NCBI GenBank assembly: GCA_002305805.1
Contig: DBQY01000013.1
Coordinates: forward strand, 1 to 34,186
Source: Atopobium sp. UBA1382
GTDB lineage: Bacteria > Actinomycetota > Coriobacteriia > Coriobacteriales > Atopobiaceae
Direction: 5' to 3'
Length of the DNA stretch: 34,186 nucleotides
Part shown: positions 5,807 to 13,143 of the stretch, piece after piece
How the letters are laid out: each line of letters starts with the position of its first letter
How positions within the stretch are numbered: position 1 is the stretch's first letter
The notes under the pieces: model-generated
Database searches by the model: none
What the model was told of the DNA's origin: nothing
The model's input: the letters and a program-made list of their open reading frames with translations, nothing else
Program-made: the position numbers and the translations under genes

Positions 5807-8206
5807 ATGGCAAAGGCTACCGCCGAGAAGAGCGAGAAGGCCGAGAAGGCTGCCAAGGAAAACAAGTCGTCAGAGCGCGACTTCTCGTACACGCAGAACC
5901 GCGAGATCAGCTGGCTGCGCTTCGACGACCGCATCCTCGACGAGGCATACGATAAAACCGTTCCGGCCTTCGAGCGACTCAAGTTCTGCGAGATCGTCGA
6001 GTCCAACCTCGACGAGTGGTTCATGATCCGCGTCGGCGGCCTCTCCGACCTTGCCTCCCTCAAGAACCAGCCCAAGGACAACAAGTCCAACATGACGCCG
6101 GGCGAACAGCTCGACGCCATCTTCGAGGCGCTTCCCCCGCTCGTCGAGCGCCACGAGCGCGGCCTCGCCGAGGTTGAGGCCGCCCTTGCCGAGAAGGGCC
6201 TCGTGCGCGTCTCCCCCGCCGACTACACCGAGGCGGACCGGACCGCCGTCGAGCGCCACTTCGAGCGCCGGCTCGCGCCCATCATCTCCCCGCTCATCGT
6301 CGATCCGCGCCACCCCTTCCCCAACCTGCGCAACGGCCGACTATTCGTCGCCTGCTCCCTTGACGGCACCGACGAGTCGGGGCTTCTCGGCATCATCGAG
6401 GTCCCTCGTACCGAGGCACGCGTCGTGGCCCTTCCCGCCTCTGCGAAGGCGTACCGCTACACGTTGCTCGAGGACGTCCTCGAAACCTGCCTCGACCAGT
6501 GCTTTGGCGACTACGCCCCCAAGCGCTCCGCGGTCCTGCGCGTCACCCGCAACGCCGACATCGACCCGGACGGCGAGGGCGTCGAGGAGGAAGAGGACTA
6601 TCGTCAGCACATGAAGAAGGTGCTGAAGCTCCGCCAACGTCTCCAGCCGGTCCGCCTTGAGATCCGCGGCAAGCTCGGCAAGAAGCTTGAGGACCTCATC
6701 GCCGCCGAGCTCTCGCTCGAGGCGCGTCGCATCTTCCACCTGGACCGACCCATCGACCTGGGCTACGTCTACGGGCTCGAGTCCCACATCCCCGACCATG
6801 AGCACGCCGCCTGCGTCTATCGCAAGTTTGAGCCGCAGATCTCCCCGATGGTCGACCTGTCCCTTCCCATGCGCGGACAAGTCGAGGACCACGATGTTCT
6901 GCTCACCTATCCCTATGAGTCCATGACGCCGCTTCTGCGCCTCGTCCGCGAGGCGTCAGCCGACGATGCCTGCATCTCCATCAAGATCACGCTCTATCGA
7001 GTCGCAAAGTCCAGCCATCTCTGCGAGAGCCTCATCAGCGCCGCGGAGGCAGGCAAGGACGTCACGGTCCTCATGGAGCTGCGCGCCCGCTTCGACGAGG
7101 CGAACAACATCGCCTGGGCGGAGCGCCTCGAGGACGCTGGCTGCACGGTGATCTACGGCTCGGAGGGCTTCAAGTGCCACTCCAAGATCTGCCAGATCAC
7201 CTACCATGACCGCGAGGGCATCAGCCGGATCACCTGTCTCGGAACGGGCAACTTCAACGAGAAGACCGCGACGCTCTACTCCGACTTCATGTACCTCACC
7301 GCCGACGAGGGCATCGGCACGGACGGCAACACCTTCTTCCGCAACCTCTCGCTCGGCAACCTCCGCGGCTCCTACAAGCACCTCGGCGTCGCTCCGGTCG
7401 GTCTCAAGCCGCTCGTCATGCGCGGCCTTGACCGTGAGATCTCCCGCGCCCGCGCCGGCGAGCCCGCCAAGGTCTTCCTCAAGATGAACTCGCTCACCGA
7501 TCGCGACGTGATCGACAAGATCTCCGAGGCGTGCGAGGCGGGCGTCCGCGTCGTCATGATCGTCCGCGGCATCTGCTGCATCAAGGCCGGCGTGCCGGGA
7601 AAGACCGACGGCCTCGTGATCCGCCAGATCGCGGGCCGCTTCCTCGAGCACGCACGCATCTACGCCTTTGGCGACGACATGGACACGATCTACCTCTCGA
7701 GTGCGGACATGATGACGAGAAACACCGAGCGCCGCGTGGAGATCGCCTACCCCGTGCGCGACCCTGCATGCACGCAGATCGTCCGGCACTTCATCGAGCT
7801 CCAGCTTGCGGACAACGTCAAGGCTCGTCAGCTCACCGCCGAGGGGACCTGGGCTCGCATCGAAATCGACGAGGACGCCCCGCGCGTCATCTGCCAGGAG
7901 GTCCTCCTGAAGGAGGCCTACCAGCACGCCAAGGAAGCCGTTGACGCCCGCGCCGCCGCCCAGAAGGCCGCGCGCATAGAGCCCGAGGCTTCGGCGGCGC
8001 CCGCGCTCGCCACGGTCGACACGTCTGTCGAGGCCAACGGGACCGACTACGTCGAGATCGCCTCGGGCGCCTCAGACGCGACCGTCACAAGCTCCCAGCC
8101 TCTCCCGGCACCCTCTGTCCCCACCCAGAAGCGTGGGCGCGTGGGCCGAGCCCTGTCCCTCTTCGGCCAGGCCTTCGGTACGCTGTTCGGTGGAGGTGAC
8201 GAGTGA
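5807..8206 (+). CDS. ppk1: Polyphosphate kinase 1
   Basis: A 799-residue PPK1 that reversibly polymerises the ATP gamma-phosphate into polyphosphate. The N domain contains NREISWLRFDDRILDEA and SNLDEWFMIRVGGL. The two phospholipase-D-like domains carry the phospho-accepting His458 (CHSKI) and His615 (LEHARI). Their 157-residue separation equals that of E. coli His435 and His592. Both ends are extended relative to the usual 690-720 residues: a Lys/Glu-rich N-terminal 25 residues, and a roughly 85-residue Ala/Ser/Pro-rich tail ending in a basic, amphipathic-looking segment (GRVGRALSLFGQAFGTLF). The ATG at 5807 follows GAAGGG. Its stop overlaps the next start by 4 bp (GTGA), so translation is coupled to the methyltransferase gene. 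Confidence 0.95.
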   Translation: MAKATAEKSEKAEKAAKENKSSERDFSYTQNREISWLRFDDRILDEAYDKTVPAFERLKFCEIVESNLDEWFMIRVGGLSDLASLKNQPKDNKSNMTPGEQLDAIFEALPPLVERHERGLAEVEAALAEKGLVRVSPADYTEADRTAVERHFERRLAPIISPLIVDPRHPFPNLRNGRLFVACSLDGTDESGLLGIIEVPRTEARVVALPASAKAYRYTLLEDVLETCLDQCFGDYAPKRSAVLRVTRNADIDPDGEGVEEEEDYRQHMKKVLKLRQRLQPVRLEIRGKLGKKLEDLIAAELSLEARRIFHLDRPIDLGYVYGLESHIPDHEHAACVYRKFEPQISPMVDLSLPMRGQVEDHDVLLTYPYESMTPLLRLVREASADDACISIKITLYRVAKSSHLCESLISAAEAGKDVTVLMELRARFDEANNIAWAERLEDAGCTVIYGSEGFKCHSKICQITYHDREGISRITCLGTGNFNEKTATLYSDFMYLTADEGIGTDGNTFFRNLSLGNLRGSYKHLGVAPVGLKPLVMRGLDREISRARAGEPAKVFLKMNSLTDRDVIDKISEACEAGVRVVMIVRGICCIKAGVPGKTDGLVIRQIAGRFLEHARIYAFGDDMDTIYLSSADMMTRNTERRVEIAYPVRDPACTQIVRHFIELQLADNVKARQLTAEGTWARIEIDEDAPRVICQEVLLKEAYQHAKEAVDARAAAQKAARIEPEASAAPALATVDTSVEANGTDYVEIASGASDATVTSSQPLPAPSVPTQKRGRVGRALSLFGQAFGTLFGGGDE

Positions 8207-9534
8207 GCGAGGCGCGCGAGCTCGAGCTGACCTGCGAGCGCATGAGCTATGGCCCGGACGCCATCGCGCATGACGCGGAGGGAAGGACCGTCTTCGTCTC
8301 CGGCGCGGTGGCGGGCGACAAAGTTCGTGCCGTCGTCGACCGCGAGGAGGAGCGTTGGGCGCACGCCCGTGCGTCTGAGCTTCTCGAGGCTTCTCCTGAG
8401 CGCGTGACGCCCGCCTGCCCCTACGTTGGGGCCTGTGGCGGCTGCCCCTGGGGAGCGCTCGCCTATGAGTCCCAGGCGCACGCAAAGCGCTCGGGCGTCG
8501 TTGACGCGCTCGCGCGAATCGGGCGCATGGGCCACGAGCGCGCCGAGTCCCTCGTAGCACCCCTCGTCTCACCGAGCGAGCCCTGGGGATACCGCAACAA
8601 GGTCGAGCTTGCCGTGGCCAGCGAGGGCGGCCGGACGACACTCGGCATGCACGCCGCCGGCGACGCCGGGGTGATCCGCGTCAAGAGCTGCCGCCTGCTC
8701 GACAAGGGGCATGCCGGCGCGGTCAAATCCGTTGCCGGGGCCCTCTCCTATCTCGCCGGAAGGCACCCCTTCGAGCTCGAGCGCGTGGGAATCCGCGTCT
8801 CGCGGCGCACGGGCGACGTCGAGGTCGCACTCTGGGATCGTCCCGGCGCGTTCCCGCGCGCTCAGGCCGCCAGGGTCCTCGCGGACGCACTCCACCCCAC
8901 CTCGGTCGTCCGCGTCATGCAGAAGGGCCCGGCCAAGGCACGGCGCATCGCCGGCGTGGAGTGCCTCTCGGGTGCCGGGTCATGGAGCGAGGTCGTCGGC
9001 GACGAGCGCATGCGCGTCTCTGCCCCGTCGTTCTTCCAGGTCAATACCAAGGGAGCCGAGAAGCTCGTGGAGCTCGTGATGGACGCGCTCCGGCCGGCTG
9101 AGGACGAGGAGGCGATGGACCTCTACTGCGGCGCAGGAACGTTCACGTTGCCCCTGGCGCGCCGAGCGGGCTTCGTATCCGCCGTGGAGTCGTATGGCCC
9201 CGCGGTTCGTGACCTGAGGCGCAACCTCGAGACGGCCGGTCTCGACAACGTTGACCCCATCGGCGGCGACGCCGGTCGGGAGTTCCCCGACACCGATGCC
9301 GACGTCATCGTCGTGGACCCGCCTCGCTCCGGACTTGCCGCCGACGTGGTGAGCCGCCTCTCGGATCAGCCGGCACGCGCCATCGCCTACGTGAGCTGCG
9401 ACCCCGCAACGCTGGCCCGTGACCTTGGTCGATTCGAGGAGGCGGGGACGTTCGTCGCCAAGCGCGTGACGCCCGTCGACCTCTTCCCGCAGACCTATCA
9501 CGTCGAGACGGTCACCCTGCTCGAGCGGAGCTGA
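8203..9534 (+). CDS. 23S rRNA (uracil-5-)-methyltransferase, RlmD/RlmCD (RumA) family
   Basis: A 443-residue SAM-dependent RNA m5U methyltransferase. Domain order is an N-terminal TRAM/OB-like domain (about 1-60), an iron-sulfur cluster region with CPYVGACGGCPWG and a later Cys in VKSCRLLD, a central RNA-binding part with FFQVNTKGAEKL, and a Rossmann domain with SAM motif MDLYCGAGTFTLPLA, VDPPRSGL, catalytic Cys in YVSCDPATLARDL, and the general-base Glu in HVETVTLLE. All four expected cluster cysteines appear present. The exact target uridine (U747 or U1939 type), or a tRNA target as in TrmA, cannot be told from sequence alone. The GTG start overlaps the ppk1 stop and has GGAGG upstream. Confidence 0.9.
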   Translation: MSEARELELTCERMSYGPDAIAHDAEGRTVFVSGAVAGDKVRAVVDREEERWAHARASELLEASPERVTPACPYVGACGGCPWGALAYESQAHAKRSGVVDALARIGRMGHERAESLVAPLVSPSEPWGYRNKVELAVASEGGRTTLGMHAAGDAGVIRVKSCRLLDKGHAGAVKSVAGALSYLAGRHPFELERVGIRVSRRTGDVEVALWDRPGAFPRAQAARVLADALHPTSVVRVMQKGPAKARRIAGVECLSGAGSWSEVVGDERMRVSAPSFFQVNTKGAEKLVELVMDALRPAEDEEAMDLYCGAGTFTLPLARRAGFVSAVESYGPAVRDLRRNLETAGLDNVDPIGGDAGREFPDTDADVIVVDPPRSGLAADVVSRLSDQPARAIAYVSCDPATLARDLGRFEEAGTFVAKRVTPVDLFPQTYHVETVTLLERS

Positions 9535-9734
9535 CGGATTCGAGAGTCGCCGCTCTTGTCGGTAACCTTCTACTAATCGCCGCTCTTGTCGGATACAATC
9601 CGCTCAATTCTTGGCAAAGGGGGCAAATCCTAGAGTCAACAGCGACAAGGACAGCGATTTCTAGAAGCGAACACGACAAGACTAGTATTTTCTAGAAGCG
9701 CTCGCGACAAGGGCGGCGATTCTTAGAGAGGACT
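9535..9734. repeat. Array of 30-31 bp repeats with an orientation switch (region C)
   Basis: Two units read on the minus strand (9535-9562 and 9563-9592) and share a 16-bp core, CCGACAAGAGCGGCGA on that strand. Four units then read on the plus strand at exactly 31-bp intervals (9611, 9642, 9673, 9704) with no indels. The last three share the core pattern CGACAAG, then GCGATT or a variant, then CTAGA or a variant near position 20; the unit at 9611 is degenerate. There are no spacers between units, so this is not a CRISPR array. The 31-bp period is about three helical turns. From 9735 to 9840 I see only a 10-bp direct repeat (ACTCCACCGC, 9731 and 9775). Confidence 0.8.
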
Positions 9735-9850
9735 CCACCGCCCACGCGCGATGGGCATTTTGTCGCACGTCTAAACTCCACCGCTACGCTAGGAATAAAC
9801 CAGCAGCTCATGACCGTTGACCGGGATTTTGGGCGATACGCCGGAGACGG

Positions 9851-9919
9851 TTGCGCGCCCGCGCGGAAACGTGTAAAAAAGTGAGGAACCTGGGCAGGGG
9901 GCCCAGGCAAGAGAGAGGA
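9851..9919 (+). promoter_or_regulatory. Ferredoxin promoter and leader hairpin
   Basis: TTGCGC (9851-9856), then 17 bp, then TAAAAA (9874-9879) is a plausible promoter. The short leader contains CCTGGGC (9889-9895) and GCCCAGG (9901-9907), a perfect 7-bp stem with a 5-nt loop, directly before the GAGAGAGGA ribosome binding site. Such a 5' hairpin often stabilises abundant small mRNAs; that role is inferred. Confidence 0.45.
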
Positions 9920-9926
9920 TCCCACC

Positions 9927-10112
9927 ATGAAGGCTACTGTCAACGAGGAGTGCATCGGCTGCGGTCTGTGCGAGGGCACCTGCCCTGACGTCTTCTCCAT
10001 CTCCGACGACGGCGTCGCCGTTGCCATCGAGGAGGACGTTCCCGAGGACGCCGAGGACGCCGCTCAGGAGGCTGCTGACAACTGCCCCGTCTCCGCCATC
10101 GTCGTCGAGTAA
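9927..10112 (+). CDS. Ferredoxin, single [4Fe-4S] cluster
   Basis: A 61-residue acidic electron carrier. Cluster ligands are Cys9, Cys12 and Cys15 in CIGCGLCEGTCP, and Cys53 in NCPVSAI. The additional Cys19 together with the loss of a second CxxC fits the monocluster [4Fe-4S] type seen in Thermotoga and clostridia rather than the 2[4Fe-4S] type. An acidic stretch (EEDVPEDAEDAAQEA) replaces the second cluster-binding loop. In fermenting anaerobes such proteins carry electrons from pyruvate:ferredoxin oxidoreductase and related enzymes. It is a single-gene transcript, with its own leader and a strong terminator at 10137-10165. Confidence 0.93.
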   Translation: MKATVNEECIGCGLCEGTCPDVFSISDDGVAVAIEEDVPEDAEDAAQEAADNCPVSAIVVE

Positions 10113-10136
10113 CTCGACACGTCACCTAGACGTCCT

Positions 10137-10165
10137 GCGGGGGCCGCACGTCGGTCCCCGCTTTT
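10137..10165 (+). terminator. Rho-independent terminator of the ferredoxin gene
   Basis: GCGGGG (10137-10142) pairs with CCCCGC (10156-10161). The stem continues with CCG/CGG across a G-T position, and is followed by TTTT (10162-10165). It lies 25 bp after the ferredoxin stop. Confidence 0.8.
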
Positions 10166-10181
10166 CGTATGGAGGTCCTTC

Positions 10182-10811
10182 GTGATTCTCGCCTCGCAGT
10201 CACCCCGTCGTCGCGAACTGCTTTCCGATACCGGCTTTGATCTTGAGATCGTCCCGGCGAACATAGATGAGAACCGTCGGGAAGACGAGACGCCCGTCGA
10301 GCTCGTCGCCCGCCTTGCGACGGAGAAGGCCGAGTCCGTGCGAGGCTCGCTGGGCCACGCGCCCGCCGACGGGCTTCTCGTGGCAGCGGACACGATCGTC
10401 TGGATGGGTGACGAGGCGCTCGGCAAGCCCGCAGACCCCGCCGACGCCGCACGAATGCTTCGCGAGCTCTCGGGTCGCACGCATCACGTATCCACCGGCG
10501 TGTGCGCCATGAAGCTTGGACCTGACGTCTCCCCCATCGCGACCACGTCGTTCGTGGAGACCACGGACGTCACGTTCTGGGAGCTGAGCGACGCCGAAAT
10601 CGTCGCCTACGTCGAGACGGACGAGCCGCTCGACAAGGCGGGCGCCTACGGCATCCAGGGCGCCGGACGTCTGCTTGTGAAGGAAATTACCGGAGACTAC
10701 GCAAACGTGGTCGGTCTGCCCGTCTCTCGCCTCGTCCGCGAGCTCGCAGCGCTCTGTGACCAGGACGACCTCATCGCACGTGCCATCAGGATCGGAGGAC
10801 CCCATGCCTAG
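10182..10811 (+). CDS. maf: Maf family nucleotide pyrophosphatase
   Basis: A 209-residue Maf/YhdE-type protein that hydrolyses non-canonical or modified nucleoside triphosphates. The family-defining N terminus (ILASQSPRRRELL), the VAADTIVWMGDEALGKP segment with the catalytic Asp, and the DKAGAYGIQGAG motif are all visible. The GTG start at 10182 is preceded by GGAGG. The stop overlaps the next start by 8 bp, so the P1 peptidase gene is translated from the same message. Substrate preference (dTTP/UTP versus methylated nucleotides) cannot be set from the sequence. The C-terminal 15 residues after the conserved core are not recognisable. Confidence 0.93.
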   Translation: MILASQSPRRRELLSDTGFDLEIVPANIDENRREDETPVELVARLATEKAESVRGSLGHAPADGLLVAADTIVWMGDEALGKPADPADAARMLRELSGRTHHVSTGVCAMKLGPDVSPIATTSFVETTDVTFWELSDAEIVAYVETDEPLDKAGAYGIQGAGRLLVKEITGDYANVVGLPVSRLVRELAALCDQDDLIARAIRIGGPHA

Positions 10812-11778
10812 CCCCAGGAAAATCGAGAGCGTCACCCAGATTCCGGAAATCTACGTGGCCCATGCGACCAACGTCGGGGCGGGAACCGGATGCACTGTGA
10901 TCGTCTGCCCGAACGGTGCGACGGGCGGCGTCGACGTGCGCGGCGGCGCTCCCGCGACGCGCGAGACCGATCTGCTGCGCCCCGAGGAGACCGTCGAGGT
11001 GCTCCATGCCGTCGTGCTTTCCGGGGGAAGCGCCTTCGGCCTCGCCGCCTCATGCGGCGTCGCCGAGGAGCTCGAGCAGAGGGGCTTCGGGCTCGACGTG
11101 GGCGTCGCACGTGTCCCAATCGTCTCCGGAGCGTGCCTCTTTGACCTCGCCTGCGGCGACGCTCGCATACGCCCGACACAGGAGGATGGCCGCTTGGCCT
11201 GCGCCGCGGCCCTCGACTCGAACGGGGCTCCGCTTGAGCGCGGCAATGTCGGTGCGGGCTGCGGCTGCACCGTCGGCAAGCTGGCGGGCCCCGAGCACGC
11301 GATGAAGTCCGGCCTCGGGGAGGATGTCGAGCAGGCCGGCGAGCTCGTCTGCGGCGCCCTCGCCGCCGTCAACGCATGCGGTGACGTACGCGACCCGGAC
11401 ACAGGCGAGAAGATCGCCGGCGTCCGCGCTCAGGACGGCTCGCTCGCAAACACCGTCGAGGTTCTTCTCGGCGGGTTCGCCCACATGCCCCTCGCGCGCA
11501 CCAACACCACGATCTCGTGCGTCGTCACCAACGCGCGGCTCAGCAAGGCGCAGGCCACCAAGGTGGCACAGATGGCTGCCGACGCATACGCACATGCGAT
11601 CACGCCGACGCACACGACCAACGACGGGGACACCGTCTTTGTCATGGCGACGGGCGAGGTTGACGCACCTGTCGATGTGGTGGGCTCGCTTGCCACGCGC
11701 GCGCTCGGCCGGGCCATCGCCGATGGCGCCCGAAGCGCGACCAGCGCCTACGGCTACGTTGCCGCACGCGACCTGTAG
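10804..11778 (+). CDS. P1 family (DmpA/NylC-like) self-processing peptidase
   Basis: A 324-residue member of the S58 N-terminal-nucleophile fold that includes L-aminopeptidase/D-esterase DmpA, beta-peptidyl aminopeptidase BapA and 6-aminohexanoate oligomer hydrolase NylC. Family landmarks are the N-terminal GCTVIVCPNGATGGVDVRGGAP, the VVLSGGSAFGL block and a GAGCGCTVGKL block. The candidate autocleavage site is Asn234-Thr235 in RTNTTISCVVTNA, as in NylC, which would free a Thr nucleophile. No signal peptide is seen, so it is probably cytoplasmic. The ATG at 10804 has GGAGGA upstream and overlaps the maf stop by 8 bp. The substrate is unknown; peptide or amide hydrolysis is likely. Confidence 0.88.
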   Translation: MPSPRKIESVTQIPEIYVAHATNVGAGTGCTVIVCPNGATGGVDVRGGAPATRETDLLRPEETVEVLHAVVLSGGSAFGLAASCGVAEELEQRGFGLDVGVARVPIVSGACLFDLACGDARIRPTQEDGRLACAAALDSNGAPLERGNVGAGCGCTVGKLAGPEHAMKSGLGEDVEQAGELVCGALAAVNACGDVRDPDTGEKIAGVRAQDGSLANTVEVLLGGFAHMPLARTNTTISCVVTNARLSKAQATKVAQMAADAYAHAITPTHTTNDGDTVFVMATGEVDAPVDVVGSLATRALGRAIADGARSATSAYGYVAARDL

Positions 11779-11879
11779 GCCCATCCAGAGGTTCTTCTCG
11801 GCCACCCTTTGCATGGTTTTGCATTCTGGGGTGCGCATGCGCATTCCGACAGCCTTCTTCGCGGCTTTTGTCCTTGGTT

Positions 11880-12015
11880 TTGGGGCAAAGGACTGATATC
11901 GATATCAAACTGGTTGCCCACAATCAGGCAGTGATTGCCAACTTTCCCGAATCACCTAGATATTGGGCAAAAGACTTGATACCAACCGAGGTTGTGCGTC
12001 AAGTCTTTTGCCCAA
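11880..12015. repeat. Long hairpin and repeat cluster (region D)
   Basis: TTGGGCAAAAGACTTGA (11963-11979) and its perfect 17-bp complement (11999-12015) flank 19 bp that contains a further CAAC-CGAG-GTTG mini-stem. A diverged direct copy (TTGGGGCAAAGGACTGA) lies at 11880-11896, next to a perfect 14-bp palindrome TGATATCGATATCA (11894-11907). CAATCA-GGCAG-TGATTG is at 11921-11937. The gap between the convergent peptidase and glycosyltransferase genes is 287 bp and has no other gene. The hairpin could end either transcript, although no T-run follows it. Confidence 0.8.
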
Positions 12016-12065
12016 AACACGGGAACAGCCTGACGGCGAGAAGAACCTCTCGACCGCGACGTCAC

Positions 12066-13100
12066 CTAGTTGAACTTCACGAGCTTCTGGGCGGCGCGAT
12101 ACCCAGCCAGCGTGAGGGCGCGGCCCACCGTGCCCGGAAGGTTGGTGGCCATGCCGACGATGCCATGGCGCGCGCGACGGTACATGCGCTTGTCGTAGGC
12201 CTTGAGCTCGTCCCAGAGCTTCTGCAGCTCGTCCATCGCGTCCGAACGATCGCTCTTCTTAGAGAAGACCGAGCAGATTGCCATGATGATCGTGAAGTAG
12301 TTCATCATGTAGCTTCGCAGCTTGGCCGAGGAGATGTCGTCGTAGACGTGGTAGGCGTGCATCATGACGCGCGCCACGCGCCAGTAGTGGTCCACGCGGC
12401 TCGTGAGGACCTTGTCGTTCACCGACTGGTCCTCGCGCCCGATGAAGTAGCGGTAAACGTCCTCGTCGAGGTAGTAGATGCTGCGGCACGCGGGGAACGG
12501 TACGTACGCGTAGATGTTGTCGACGTAGAAGGTGTGCGGCGGCATCTCCAGACCCACCTCGCGCAGCACGTCCACGCGATAGGTGAGCGCATGCATGAGC
12601 AGGTACTGCCACATCATGAAGTGGCCCATGTCGTTCCAGGTGAAGATGCGACCGACCGGGAGGACGTGATGGTAGTCGACGACGTTTCGCGTGTCATCCT
12701 CGACGTGCTCGTAGACGTAGTTGGTGATGACGAGGTCCACGTGCTCGCCGAGCTCGTCGAAGCGCCTCAGCTGGGCGAGAAGCGCGCTCACCGCGGACGC
12801 GTCGACCCAGTCGTCCGAGTCGACGTTCTTGAAGTAGACGCCGGTGGCGTTGCGCACCGCCTGCATGACCGCCGCACCATGGCCGCCGTTCTCCTGGTGG
12901 ACCGCCTTGATGATCGTGGGATGCCGCTCGGCCCAGGCGTCCGCCTTGGCCGGGGTGTCGTCCTTGGTCGAGCCGTCGTCGACGATGACAATCTCGACGT
13001 CCTCGGCATAGCCCGTGCCCTCGAGGATGGACTCGATGCAGTGGTCCATGTACTCGGCGGAGTTGTAGCACGGAATGCCGAAGGTGATGATCTTCTTCAT
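12066..13100 (-). CDS. Glycosyltransferase family 2
   Basis: A 344-residue GT-A fold glycosyltransferase. The N-terminal catalytic half shows the GT2 landmarks: FGIPCYNSAEY, IVIVDDGSTKDDT with the UDP-binding Asp pair, the NGGHGAAVMQAVRNATG block, and the metal-binding NVDSDDW motif at about residues 92-98. The C-terminal half, rich in Tyr, His and Met, is less familiar. There is no transmembrane segment, so it probably works peripherally on the inner membrane face. The ATG at 13100 follows GGCAGGAAGG. It lies 43 bp downstream of glf on the same strand, so UDP-galactofuranose is a natural donor guess, but the acceptor cannot be inferred. Confidence 0.88.
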   Translation of the reverse strand: MKKIITFGIPCYNSAEYMDHCIESILEGTGYAEDVEIVIVDDGSTKDDTPAKADAWAERHPTIIKAVHQENGGHGAAVMQAVRNATGVYFKNVDSDDWVDASAVSALLAQLRRFDELGEHVDLVITNYVYEHVEDDTRNVVDYHHVLPVGRIFTWNDMGHFMMWQYLLMHALTYRVDVLREVGLEMPPHTFYVDNIYAYVPFPACRSIYYLDEDVYRYFIGREDQSVNDKVLTSRVDHYWRVARVMMHAYHVYDDISSAKLRSYMMNYFTIIMAICSVFSKKSDRSDAMDELQKLWDELKAYDKRMYRRARHGIVGMATNLPGTVGRALTLAGYRAAQKLVKFN

Positions 13101-13143
13101 GCGGTCCTTCCTGCCTCGAGGCACGCTATCCGAACGGCCTGGA

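Noticed and set aside
9535..9734. CRISPR array
   Set aside because: Units of 30-31 bp are adjacent with no unique spacers, diverge from one another, and change orientation. No cas gene is nearby.
9692..10027. Minus-strand frame overlapping the ferredoxin gene and its leader
   Set aside because: It is antisense to a well-supported ferredoxin and its promoter, with no recognisable domain or suitable start site.
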